This document shows, piece after piece, positions 9,865 to 19,500 of a DNA stretch of 64,000 nt. Each line of letters begins with the position of its first letter. Position 1 is the stretch's first letter. Below the pieces are notes generated by a model, which saw only the letters and a program-made list of their open reading frames with translations, was not told where the DNA came from and did not search any database. Source of the stretch: Mortierella alpina (taxonomy: Eukaryota > Mortierellomycota > Mortierellomycetes > Mortierellales > Mortierellaceae); assembly GCA_029449245.1 (NCBI GenBank), contig JANATF010000025.1:1-64000 (forward strand). Reading direction: 5' to 3'. A program made the position numbers and the translations under genes.

Positions 9865-9880
9865 TGGTAGCAAAGGTGAA
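9865..9880 (+). other. Gypsy-B tRNA primer-binding site
   Basis: One base inside the 5' LTR the sequence reads TGGTAGCAAAGGT, complementary to a tRNA ending ACCTTTGCTACCA. Gypsy-C uses the same 13 bases. The implied acceptor stem starts AGC and pairs A1 with U72, which is characteristic of eukaryotic initiator tRNA-Met. That identity is inference. Confidence 0.75.
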
Positions 9881-9897
9881 GCGAACCACCGACCCCT

Positions 9898-9982
9898 CCG
9901 AACCACTGACCCACTGAACCACTGAACCACTGACCCACTGAACCACTGAACCCCAGACCCCTCTGAACCATTGAACCCCTGA
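9898..9982 (+). repeat. Short tandem repeats in Gypsy-B leader
   Basis: Imperfect tandem copies of an 8-9-base motif of the type CCACTGAA/CCACTGAC lie between the primer site and the gag ATG at 9993. They are part of the leader RNA. Function unknown. Confidence 0.7.
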
Positions 9983-9992
9983 CACCAAGACC

Positions 9993-10654
9993 ATGGCCAC
10001 CATCGATGAGGTTATGAACCAGCTGCAGAGGCTCAACCTCGCCACCGACAGCGACAGGAGAACCGCCCGAGAACAACTCCAAGCACTCTATACCAATGCC
10101 TCGCAGAGGCAAGTCACCTACAAGGCACCCCGCCCACAAGTCTTCACTGGCGGCAGGAACGCGCTGGCAACCCGCGACTGGCTCGAGACGATGGAATGTT
10201 ACTGCAAACGAAGCAACGTGCCACCCACAGGCTGGACCGAGGCGGCTGTCGACCATCTTCGAGGAACAGCACGCACATGGTTCCGACTTTCGGGCCTTGA
10301 GACATCCGCCAACTGGGACACCTTCAAGACCGAGTTCACGAAGGAGTTCAAACCCTCCGATCATAAGCAGGCTATCATCAGAGAGCTGCGTGAGCTGCGC
10401 CAAACCGGCTTGAAAAACATTGATGCCTACATCAACCGTTTCCGAGATCTTGCCCTACAACTCGACGACCCCTCGGACACCATGTTGCGAGAATACTTCA
10501 TCCAAGGGCTGATCACTGACACGCAACTCCAGGTCCAACTTGCCAACCCCCCGACCTGGCAGGAGGCCATCAGTGTGGCAGAACGCATCAACGCTGTCTT
10601 CGTCAGCGTGCGTCACAAAACCAAGACTGACTTCATGCCAACCCATACCCCAAA
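9993..10654 (+). CDS. gag: Gypsy-B Gag, 5' part (interrupted by Gypsy-C)
   Basis: The first 220 codons and two bases of gag. The region contains a typical retrotransposon gag core: a WLETMECYCKR stretch, then TARTWFRLS, then FKPSDHKQAIIRELRELRQ. The open frame continues into the Gypsy-C LTR up to 10874, but that tail is not gag. The remainder is at 16271-16571. The split codon is completed exactly when Gypsy-C and one CCAAA copy are removed, giving 320 residues in all. Confidence 0.88.
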
Positions 10655-10912
10655 TGTAATAGCAACAGGACAAGAGGGTGTGGACACGAGGGATACAAGG
10701 AACAAGAGGGAGGCCGGGGGGTGGACAGGAGTACTAGGGAACAAGAGGAAGGGGCAGGAACCGATGATCTTTATTATACACGGGCGAGAGGGTATTTATA
10801 CTAATGTGAGGGAAAGGCGAAGTGCTTTGAGGAGGGCGAAGCAGGTGCGCGTGGAGGCGCAGATGGCGAAGTAGGATGGCGAAGTACGAGGGCATTCTAT
10901 GATACTGTGACA
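10655..10912 (-). repeat. Gypsy-C 3' LTR
   Basis: 258 bp, downstream of pol on the coding strand. The last codons and the stop of pol lie inside it (stop at 10897-10899). Confidence 0.95.
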
Positions 10913-13900
10913 CCTTCCCCTAACAAAAAGAGAAGATCGTGTTGCTGGCAATAGTCTCGGAGGATGTCTTGACAGTGACTGAGGCTTCGGAGAGGCTCCC
11001 AGGTCGACACGGCGGCGTCATAACCGACCCACTTGATGAGGAACCTTGCAGTTTGTTTGCTGCGACCCAGCTTGTGGGCGAGGATACCTTCAACTTCATG
11101 TTCGATATTTCCGTCAATGACTTCTGGTTCGGGAGCCGGTAATGTACGGCGACCAAGGGACTCTGGTGATTCCAGGAATGGTTTGAAACGATCAACATGA
11201 AAAACATCATGGATGCGCATGGTGGGGGGAAGTTCAACCTGGAAGGAGACTGGCGATCGCTGCTGAAGGAGAGTAAATGGTCCAAAGTATCGAGCTTGGA
11301 GGGAGGCGGCGGGCCGTGTGGAGTCATAAGCCGTAGTGATGTGCTCTGTGCTAAGCAAAATTTGATCGCCGACTTTGTAGGAATGGGAGCGGCGGTGGGC
11401 GTCAGCATGCTTGATCTGTTGCAGCTGGGCTGTAAGCAGACTGTCCTGTGCCACGGCGAGGGCGGACTGTTGGGAAGAGACAAATGAGTCGAAGTCCGTT
11501 GCTGGTGACGACGAGGGTGCGTTCGCGCTCAGTAGTGACGCCGGAACGTGAGGGTGGACGCCATGGTTCAAGAAGAAGGGGGAGACTCCAGTCGAGGTGT
11601 GGACCGCATTGTTGTATGCAAACTCTGCGGCGGGCAGGTAGAGGTCCCAGTCGTCTTGCTTATGGTTGACAAGAGAGCGTAGCATTGCCTTGAGGGTTTG
11701 GATGGCGCGTTCAGACTGGCCATCTGTTTGAGGATGGAATGCCGATGACATAGCAAGTTTGGTTCCTAGACACTCTTGAAGGCGGCGCCAGAAGGTGCTA
11801 GTGAACTTGGAGTCGCGATCCGAGACAATGGTAGTGGGTAAACCGTGGAGACGGAACACATTGGCGAAAAAACAGTTGGCGACGTCCTTGGCCGAGTCAG
11901 TAGTCCGGCTAGGAGCGAAGTGGACTTGTTTGGAGAGCTTGTCAACGAAAACGGTAATGGCGTCAAACTTGCGCGCCGTTGTTGGAAGTTTGACAACAAA
12001 GTCCATTGACACCGTCTCCCAGCGTTGTTCAGGGATCGCAAGGGGCTGAAGGAGACCTGCAGGAAGCCGGCGGACGGTCTTGTTGCGCTGACAACTCGCA
12101 CAGGACTCAACGTAACGGCGGACATCAATTGACATCGACGGCCAGAAAGCGAGGCGACGCAAGGTGGCATAGGTTTTGTCGAAACCAAGGTGGCCGGCTA
12201 TAGCGGCGTCATGAACATCATGTAAGAGGAGTAGGCGAAGGTCAGAAGACTTTGGTATGCAAAGCAGGGTATCACCATGTCGTTCGACGTATAATAATCC
12301 ATCGCGCAACGAATAAAGTGACGAAGACTTCCCCCGGAGGCAGCTTTGGTAGACTGAGGCCAAGTTGGGGTCCTCATTATACCCATCGATCAGGCGCTGC
12401 CTCAAACCTGGGTCTGACTGGAGGTCCAGGGCGTTGACAGACAAGGGGGGTGAAGATGGATCGCGATGGTCAGGGCGGCGGGATAAGGCATCAGGAACGA
12501 CATTGTCGGAGCCTCGCTTATACTTGAAATCAAAGTCGTATTCTTGAAGGAGTTCCATCCAACGGGCTTGGCGGCGGGTGAGCTTGGGCTGGGTGGGGAA
12601 GTGCCGGAGGGTGTCGTGATCGGTATACACAATGAAATGGGACCCGTCGAGGTAGTATCGCCATGTTTTCAAGGCGTGTACAACGGCAAGCAGTTCTTGT
12701 TCGTGGGTGGGGTAGTTTTTCTCAGCAGATTGCATCTTGCGGGAGGTGAAGGCGACCGGGCGGGAGACTCCGTTCTTGTCTGTCTGGAAGAGAACAGCGC
12801 CCACCGCAAAGCAGGATGCGTCTGTCTCAACTGTTGTACGCAGGGCGGGGTCAAAGATCCGTAAGACCGGGGCGGTGCTGATGGCTTCTTTGAGGGCAAG
12901 AAAAGAAGTCTCGGTTGTCTCGTCCCAGACGAAGTGTCGGCCTTCACCTAGTAGGGCTGTGAGGGGAAGTGCAATGTCCGCAAAGTTATTGATGTATTGC
13001 TGGTAGAACTGAGCTAGTCCAATGAATTGTTGAACATCCTTCTGTTTCTCTGGTCGTGGCCATTCTCGAATTGCGCGGACTAGGCCGGCATTGGTGTGGA
13101 CGCCATCCTTGGAGATAACATGACCCAGGAACTCGGTCTGCTCTTGCATGAAGGAACACTTGCTGAGCTTGGCGTAAAGGCCATTTTTGCGGAGGAGGGC
13201 GAGGACGGAACGGATGTGCTGAAGGTGTTCGGCTTTTGTCTTGGAGTATATCAGGATGTCGTCTAGGTAGACTACGACGTACTTGTCTAGCGCCGGATCG
13301 AAGACCCTCAACATCATTTTCGAGAATGCTGCCGGAGCATTTGTGAGCCCAAACGGAACAACATTAAACTCGAAATGCCCATATCTACAGCGGAATGCAG
13401 TTTTGTGGGTGTGGGGCTCGTAGATCCGTTGCTGGTGGTAGCCAGATATAAGATCCAACTTCGTGAAGAACTGAGCTCCTCGGAAGCGGTCAATCAATTC
13501 ATCGATGCGGGGTAGAGGGTGGCGGTTCTTTTTGGTGATCCGGTTGAGGCCTCTGTAATCGACACACAAGCGAAGCGATCCATCCGCTTTTTTGACAAAG
13601 AGGACCGGGGCGCCGTAAGGGGATGTGCTGGGTTTGATGAATTTTTTGGACAGGAGATCATCCAGTTGTTTTTTGAGTTCGTCAAGCTCGGCGATAGAGA
13701 GGCGAATGACAGGTTTGAACGGTGGGTCGGCGGTGGGGTCGGTTTCAATGCGCATAGAGTCGCCGCGGTCAGGGGGAAGACCAGAGGGAAGGGACGATGG
13801 GAACACATCAGGATACTCGTTGTGGACGATGGCGTGAATGGCGGGATGAAGAGGAGGGGGAGGGGGAGGAGGTGGGACTTCGGGTGGTAGTTGTTCGGGA

Positions 13901-14997
13901 GATTCGGGGTCGTCGTTGGTATGTTGGTCGTTGTCGTTGTCAGAGGATCGAAGGAGGGCAAGGTACACTTCGCTACCCGGAGTTGTTGCTTCCGTAAAAA
14001 AGTGGATGTGGGAGAGGAGGCGACCGCGGGTGCGTGTGGAGATAGAGGAAGAGTGGAACCCAGAGCACTCCCAGTCGATATCAAGTCCATTGTGGCGGAT
14101 GCGAAGGTTGTTTGTTCTCCAGTTGATGAGGGGATTGACTTGGGTCAGCCAAGGTTTGCCCAAAAGAAGATCGTATTTTTGTAACGGATAGACAATGGTG
14201 GTGAGAGACGTGGAGTATTGTTGTCGTTGGAAGGTGATGTTTGCAAGGTCAGAAGAGAAGGACTGTGAGCCGTTTGGGAGGATAATGGGAATGGGAGACG
14301 AGGCGTGGAGGGGGATTCTGTGCTTTTTGACAAAGGAGGATGAGATGACATTACCCTGCGCTCCTCCATCGATGAGGATCCGAGCAGCATGGCCGTTGAC
14401 ATTGCACATAAACGTGAGCAGAGTGGTTTTGGCTTGGTCGGCAGTGAACGTGGAGACGCCAACACCTTTCTTTTGTAGTCTGCGGATTTTGCTTTTGGTC
14501 AAGACAGGCACAGGAACCGCATCAGGCACAGGGGCAGAGGTAGACGCAGGTGCGCGAGGGAGCAGCGCAGAAGAGACGCTCAGGGTAGGAAGGGCGGTGG
14601 TAGTAGGGCAGATCAGGGGGACAGGGTTGACATGTGCGGTGGTGGTGGAAGAAAATGGAGAGGTGGGTGGGGGGAGGGAGAGGGGGAGTAAAGGCAGGCA
14701 AGGAGGTAGACAGGGTGGGGGAGCGGGTGTTTCTGGCAGAGAAGAGGGTTTATTGTGAGTAAAAAGCTGATCTGACGAAAGGCACCCACTCCTCTGGTCC
14801 AGAGACTGAGAGGAGGGTGAAGTAGCAACCAAGACCTGGACGTCTCTTAGTTGCTGTTGACGTTTCCCGACTGGGCATGGGAAGCCGGCTGTTGAGGGGC
14901 AGAGGTCTCGAGGTTGTTGAACTGACGAGAGGGTTGATGTTGCGGCTGGTTGGGGAAGGAGCGGCAGTTGGAAGCCATGTGTCCAATTTTGCGACAA
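10897..14997 (-). CDS. pol: Gypsy-C Pol polyprotein
   Basis: 1366 codons in the open frame, which overlaps gag by 151 bases. The true entry is probably the frameshift site at 14862, so the first 45 or so residues are not expected in the product. A Pro-rich linker precedes the protease with IDGGAQGNVIS (about 14360-14378, DGG in place of DSG/DTG). RT has VDYRGLNR and VVYLDD (about 13259-13275). RNase H has VETDAS. Integrase has HDAAIAGH...CASC and SDRDSKFTS. A chromodomain is at the C-terminus. The final residues (GEGVTVS) are encoded by the polypurine tract and the first bases of the 3' LTR. Confidence 0.93.
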   Translation of the reverse strand: MSQNWTHGFQLPLLPQPAATSTLSSVQQPRDLCPSTAGFPCPVGKRQQQLRDVQVLVATSPSSQSLDQRSGCLSSDQLFTHNKPSSLPETPAPPPCLPPCLPLLPLSLPPPTSPFSSTTTAHVNPVPLICPTTTALPTLSVSSALLPRAPASTSAPVPDAVPVPVLTKSKIRRLQKKGVGVSTFTADQAKTTLLTFMCNVNGHAARILIDGGAQGNVISSSFVKKHRIPLHASSPIPIILPNGSQSFSSDLANITFQRQQYSTSLTTIVYPLQKYDLLLGKPWLTQVNPLINWRTNNLRIRHNGLDIDWECSGFHSSSISTRTRGRLLSHIHFFTEATTPGSEVYLALLRSSDNDNDQHTNDDPESPEQLPPEVPPPPPPPPLHPAIHAIVHNEYPDVFPSSLPSGLPPDRGDSMRIETDPTADPPFKPVIRLSIAELDELKKQLDDLLSKKFIKPSTSPYGAPVLFVKKADGSLRLCVDYRGLNRITKKNRHPLPRIDELIDRFRGAQFFTKLDLISGYHQQRIYEPHTHKTAFRCRYGHFEFNVVPFGLTNAPAAFSKMMLRVFDPALDKYVVVYLDDILIYSKTKAEHLQHIRSVLALLRKNGLYAKLSKCSFMQEQTEFLGHVISKDGVHTNAGLVRAIREWPRPEKQKDVQQFIGLAQFYQQYINNFADIALPLTALLGEGRHFVWDETTETSFLALKEAISTAPVLRIFDPALRTTVETDASCFAVGAVLFQTDKNGVSRPVAFTSRKMQSAEKNYPTHEQELLAVVHALKTWRYYLDGSHFIVYTDHDTLRHFPTQPKLTRRQARWMELLQEYDFDFKYKRGSDNVVPDALSRRPDHRDPSSPPLSVNALDLQSDPGLRQRLIDGYNEDPNLASVYQSCLRGKSSSLYSLRDGLLYVERHGDTLLCIPKSSDLRLLLLHDVHDAAIAGHLGFDKTYATLRRLAFWPSMSIDVRRYVESCASCQRNKTVRRLPAGLLQPLAIPEQRWETVSMDFVVKLPTTARKFDAITVFVDKLSKQVHFAPSRTTDSAKDVANCFFANVFRLHGLPTTIVSDRDSKFTSTFWRRLQECLGTKLAMSSAFHPQTDGQSERAIQTLKAMLRSLVNHKQDDWDLYLPAAEFAYNNAVHTSTGVSPFFLNHGVHPHVPASLLSANAPSSSPATDFDSFVSSQQSALAVAQDSLLTAQLQQIKHADAHRRSHSYKVGDQILLSTEHITTAYDSTRPAASLQARYFGPFTLLQQRSPVSFQVELPPTMRIHDVFHVDRFKPFLESPESLGRRTLPAPEPEVIDGNIEHEVEGILAHKLGRSKQTARFLIKWVGYDAAVSTWEPLRSLSHCQDILRDYCQQHDLLFLLGEGVTVS
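10913..10922 (-). other. Gypsy-C polypurine tract (inside pol)
   Basis: Coding strand TAGGGGAAGG ends at the 3' LTR edge. It is also translated as the end of pol. Confidence 0.72.
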
Positions 14998-15863
14998 CGG
15001 AAACAGCCTTTGTTGGCGATCAGATGGGCTTTTTCCCCAGGGGTGAGCTTGGAGGGGCGTGGTGCGTTGTTGTTTCTGTTGGAACCTTGGGACAGATAGT
15101 TGACCTGGGCCGTCAGGTTGTTGATGGCGACGTGAAGGGTATCAATGTCCATATCACTGGAGTTCTGCTTGGGAGCAACAGTAGGTCCGTTTGGAAAAAG
15201 GATAGAGTGGATCAAGGTGGCCACGGAAATAGCTTCTTCCAAAGTGGCGCACTGGCGAAGTTTGACTTCTTTGCTGGTGTCAGACTCGAGGCCCTTGACG
15301 AACCAGTGCAGAGCTGTCCCTTTGTCGAGGGTGGGCACACGGCGAAGCAGGCGTCGGAACTCGTGGGTGTACAGGGCGACTGTTCGTTTTCCTTGTTTGA
15401 GTGATTCGAGGGCTTCTCGGGCAGCGGCGACGGCATTGGGAGGGGTGTGAAAGGCTAGGAAGTCTTCCTCGAACCTGGGCCACGGAGTGTTGATAGACAA
15501 CCCAGATGAGCGCCACCAGGACTTGGCATCGGAGATAAGGTTGAGGGCTGTGTATTGGACCCATTCGGACAGACTCAGGTCGACAACCGTGAAGTACTCT
15601 CTCTGGTTGTCAATGAAGTTATTGCAGGCATCAGCGTCGATCTCACCGGCGTAGGGCGGAGGGCGTTGCGGCTTGAGGACTTGGGCCAGTGTGCGGACAA
15701 CGTCGCGGCGTTCCGCTTGTAGCTCGCGTTCCGTAGGAGCAGCCGGGGCAGGGGCAGGGGTAGGGGCAGAGGTGGCAGCGGCAGTCAAGTCCTCGAAAGC
15801 TCGACGAATTGAGTTTTGACGATCGGGCTCGATGCCGACAAGGAGGGCGTCAAGTTGCTCCAT
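14847..15863 (-). CDS. gag: Gypsy-C Gag
   Basis: 338 aa. A short N-terminal segment is followed by an Ala/Pro-rich linker (about residues 35-50), the retrotransposon gag core (DAKSWWRSSGLS, then PWPRFEEDFLAFHTP) and one CCHC knuckle, CFRCRKIGHMASNC, near residue 288. The stop is TAA at 14847-14849, preceded by GGGAAAC at 14862-14868. The ATG at 15863 follows a 144-base leader. Confidence 0.93.
   Translation of the reverse strand: MEQLDALLVGIEPDRQNSIRRAFEDLTAAATSAPTPAPAPAAPTERELQAERRDVVRTLAQVLKPQRPPPYAGEIDADACNNFIDNQREYFTVVDLSLSEWVQYTALNLISDAKSWWRSSGLSINTPWPRFEEDFLAFHTPPNAVAAAREALESLKQGKRTVALYTHEFRRLLRRVPTLDKGTALHWFVKGLESDTSKEVKLRQCATLEEAISVATLIHSILFPNGPTVAPKQNSSDMDIDTLHVAINNLTAQVNYLSQGSNRNNNAPRPSKLTPGEKAHLIANKGCFRCRKIGHMASNCRSFPNQPQHQPSRQFNNLETSAPQQPASHAQSGNVNSN
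14862..14868 (-). promoter_or_regulatory. Gypsy-C -1 ribosomal frameshift site GGGAAAC
   Basis: The gag frame reads TCG GGA AAC, the same heptamer and phase as in Gypsy-A and Gypsy-B. The pol frame is -1 and open across it. Confidence 0.85.
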
Positions 15864-15879
15864 GGAAAAAAAAGAAAAG

Positions 15880-15970
15880 CAAACTATAAACGAGAGGGAA
15901 AAAAAGTGCTGCAGGGAAAAATAGTCAAACTATAAAGAGAGGGGAAAAAAGTGCTGCAGGGAAAAATAGT
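15880..15970. repeat. Two tandem 45-46-bp copies in Gypsy-C leader
   Basis: Copies at 15880-15925 and 15926-15970 both run from CAAACTATAAA to GCAGGGAAAAATAGT with small A- and G-run differences. They sit between the gag start and the primer site. A packaging or leader role is possible but unproven. Confidence 0.85.
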
Positions 15971-15991
15971 CAAGGTCGAGGGTGGATCGAG

Positions 15992-16007
15992 ATTACCTTT
16001 GCTACCA
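15992..16007 (-). other. Gypsy-C tRNA primer-binding site
   Basis: The coding strand reads TGGTAGCAAAGGTAAT immediately inside the 5' LTR. The first 13 bases equal those of Gypsy-B, so both use the same tRNA. Confidence 0.78.
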
Positions 16008-16265
16008 TGTAATAGCAACAGGACAAGAGGGTGTGGACACGAGGGATACAAGGAACAAGAGGGAGGCCGGGGGGTGGACAGGAGTACTAGGGAACAAGAG
16101 GAAGGGGCAGGAACCGATGATCTTTATTATACACGGGCGAGAGGGTATTTATACTAATGTGAGGGAAAGGCGAAGTGCTTTGAGGAGGGCGAAGCAGGTG
16201 CGCGTGGAGGCGCAGATGGCGAAGTAGGATGGCGAAGTACGAGGGCATTCTATGATACTGTGACA
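16008..16265 (-). repeat. Gypsy-C 5' LTR
   Basis: 258 bp, upstream of gag on the coding strand. An AT-rich stretch with TATAAATA on the coding strand (about 16143-16153) is a likely promoter. Confidence 0.94.
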
Positions 16266-16270
16266 CCAAA

Positions 16271-16571
16271 CCCCAGTAACAAGGACCAACCGGACTTGCC
16301 ACCAGGCGAGCCCATGGATGTGGACCACCTGAGTGCCTTCCTCGCCAGCATGGCCAACACTTTCAAGCGAAACAAGACCTCGTATTCCCCCCGCAAGCCT
16401 TTACCGAAACTGACCCCCGCCGACCGCGAGCACCTCCGCCGCATTGGCGCCTGCTTCCGCTGCCGCAAGGTGGGCCACATGGCCGACAGGTGCCGCGACT
16501 CTGGCCTGAACCTACACGCCATCGAGACTCAAGCCGAACCCGAGTCGGGAAACGACCAGGGCGAGGCTTGA
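16271..16571 (+). CDS. gag: Gypsy-B Gag, 3' part with zinc knuckle
   Basis: Continuation of gag after Gypsy-C. It carries one CCHC knuckle, CFRCRKVGHMADRC, at about 16450-16495. The frame ends with TGA at 16569-16571. The slippery heptamer GGGAAAC at 16547-16553 is in the correct phase (TCG GGA AAC) to move ribosomes into pol. Confidence 0.9.
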
Positions 16572-19500
16572 TCCAGGCCAGACTCGCCCAGGCACCACCC
16601 TGCCCACGTTGCCTGGACAGTGCGCGAGGATCCCCACGCGAGACACCTGTAGTTCCTCAACAAAATAAAGTTGTCTCTACTCCATCCTCCATCGCCTCGC
16701 TCGCTGCACATGACCCCACCACTCCTCTGACATCATCATCCCCAACCCCATTCGTCACTCCCCCTCTGACATCATCACCAACAACTCCATCCGACTCCTC
16801 ATTCAACCAACCTCATTCCACACAACTTCCCCATCCCCTTCCCACATGCACATCCACCACCCACCATGACCCTGCCCCCACCCTCGACCCCCCATTGACA
16901 CCCTCGGACCCCACGCCCCTCACCTCCTCTGCCCTCAAACGCGCCCGTCGCCGTCGCCAACGCACCGTTCGACTATGCTCCTACGCCACCGCCTTCCAGA
17001 ACTCGCGCCGCTTGCTCACTTTCATCGGTGCTGTCAATGGCCGCCCAGCCAAGATCCTCATTGACGGCGGTGCCGAAGGGAACGTAATCAGCTCCAAGTT
17101 TTGCTCGGCGAATGCCATTGCTTTGCAGGAGAGCGTGCCCATTCCGGTTGTATTGCCTAACGGTTCAGCCTCTTTGGCCCATAACGTAGCTGCCATCACA
17201 CTGGAACGGGACGCCTACAAGGACTCGCTGAACGCCATTGTGTACCCCATGCCCAAGTACGACCTCATCCTGGGAAAGCCGTGGCTGACTCAGGTGAACC
17301 CGAACGTCAACTGGCGGACAAACGACCTACACTTTGAGCACAGTGGTGCACCTGTCTTCTGGTCCTGCACCGGGTTTGCCTCATCAGCCAGTACCAACAG
17401 CATCAACGTCTCGGCATTGCACTTCGTCTCTATCGCCTCCGACCCTGACGCTTCGGTGTTCTTAGCTCAGGTCAAACTGCCCACCCCTCCTCCGAAGACA
17501 GAGGAGCCAGACATGACCGAGGAAGTGCGCCAACTTGTCAAAGTCGAGTTCCCCGATGTCTTCCCACCCGAACTACCAGACGGCCCACCACCGGATCGAG
17601 GCATGAGCATGCGCATTGAAACGGACCCCTCAGCTGACCCACCTGTGCGCCCGGTTATACGCCTCTCCATTGCGGAACTCGACGAACTTCGGAAACAGCT
17701 ACAGACACTCCTACGCAAAGGATTCATATCTCCAAGCACGTCGCCTTACGGTGCGCCAGTACTATTTGTGAAAAAGAAGGACGGCAGCCTCCGGATGTGC
17801 GTCGATTACAGAGGTCTCAACAAAATCACGAAGAAGAACCGACACCCGCTACCAAGGATTGACGAGCTGATCGACCGATTCAGGACAGCACGCTGCTTTT
17901 CGCGTTTGGATTTAATCTCGGGATATCATCAAATGGCCATCCACCCTGAAGATCGACACAAAACAGCATTTCGGACGCGATACGGTCACTACGAATTCAA
18001 TGTCGTCCCATTCGGCCTGACTAATGCCCCTGCGGCATTCTCGGCCATGATGAGGCAGGCATTGGAACCAGTCCTGGACAGATGCGTGGTGATCTACTTG
18101 GACGATATTTTAATTTACTCCGACGATGATGAACAACACCTCAAGGACCTACGCGCGGTACTATCCCTCCTACGCAAAGCGGGCCTCTTCGCTAAACTTT
18201 CTAAATGCTCGTTTATGCAAGAAGAGACAGAGTTCCTCGGCCACGTTATCTCCAAGGACGGACTCAAGACCAATGCAGGACTCGTCAAAGCCATCCGAGA
18301 ATGGCCAGCCCCTACGAGCCGACACGAGGTCATGCAATTTCTCGGGTTAACACAATTTTACCACCAATACGTCGATCACTACGCTGATATAGCTCTTCCT
18401 CTGACTGCTCTGCTAGGCTCAACAACACCGTTCACATGGGACACACCGCAGCAAAAGGCTTTCGAGGATCTTAAGAAAGCCGTGACCTCGGCACCGGTAC
18501 TCCGCATCTTCGATCCAGCCCTCACCACCGGTGTCGAAACAGACGCCTCCGGATTTGCCATTGGCGCTGTCCTGTTCCAGACCGACCATAATGGTGTGTC
18601 CCGGCCGGTTGCCTTCACTTCGAGAAAGTTGAGCCAAGCAGAGCGGAATTACCCAACACACGAGCAGGAGCTCTTGGCCGTCGTACATGCCTTAAGGACT
18701 TGGAGATACTATCTGGACGGCTCGCACTTCATTGTTTATACCGATCACGCGACCCTGCAGCATTTTCCAACACAGCCTAATCTCACACGGCGTCAAGCAA
18801 GATGGATGGAACTGCTCCAAGAGTACGATTTCACTTTCAAGTACAAGCCCGGCAAGGATAACATTGTCCCCGATGCGCTCTCTCGCCGCCCCGACCACAA
18901 GGAACCAGTCCCGGAGCCGTGCCAAATACACTCACTCGACATCAATCTCGACCCAGGCGTACGGCAATGCCTGGTGGAAGGCTACCCTAAGGACCCCATC
19001 CTAGGCCCGCTCCACGAAAATTGCCGTCAACAGCAGGCAAGTCACTCCGATCGCTATTTCGTCGCAGATGACTTGCTGTGGATCAATGTCGATGGGCAGC
19101 AGCGATTATGTATCCCCAAAGATACTGATTTGCGCTCTACAATCTTACACGATGCGCATGATTCCCCACTGGCCGGCCACCTCGGATTTGAGAAAACATA
19201 CGACAACCTGCGCCGCACATTCTTCTGGCCCCGGATGGCACGGGATACCAAGGCCTATATTGCATCGTGTGAGCAATGCCAACGCAACAAACCCTCCACG
19301 CGACACCCGGCAGGTCTTTTCACCCCTCTGGCAATCCCTAGCCAGCGATGGGACACTGTCTCAATGGATTTTATCGTTCAGCTCCCCAAGACGGCCCGCA
19401 ACTTCGATGCAATCACTGTGTTTGTCGACAAGCTCTCGAAACAAGTGCACTTTTGTGCCAGCCACACCACGGACTCGGCCACGGATGTCGCACGACTTTT

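Larger units (their letters stand above)
10655..16265 (-). mobile_element. Gypsy-C: complete Ty3/Gypsy retrotransposon inserted in Gypsy-B gag
   Basis: 5611 bp with 258-bp LTRs (10655-10912 and 16008-16265) identical by eye, TGTAATAG to CTGTGACA. The duplication CCAAA lies at 10650-10654 and 16266-16270. gag (14847-15863) and pol (10897-14997) are both intact on the minus strand. It is the innermost and so the youngest insertion of the nest, and probably has all parts needed for transposition. Confidence 0.95.

Noticed and set aside
9993-10874. Gag frame running to 10874 as a full gene
   Set aside because: The part after 10654 is the Gypsy-C LTR. The true continuation is at 16271.
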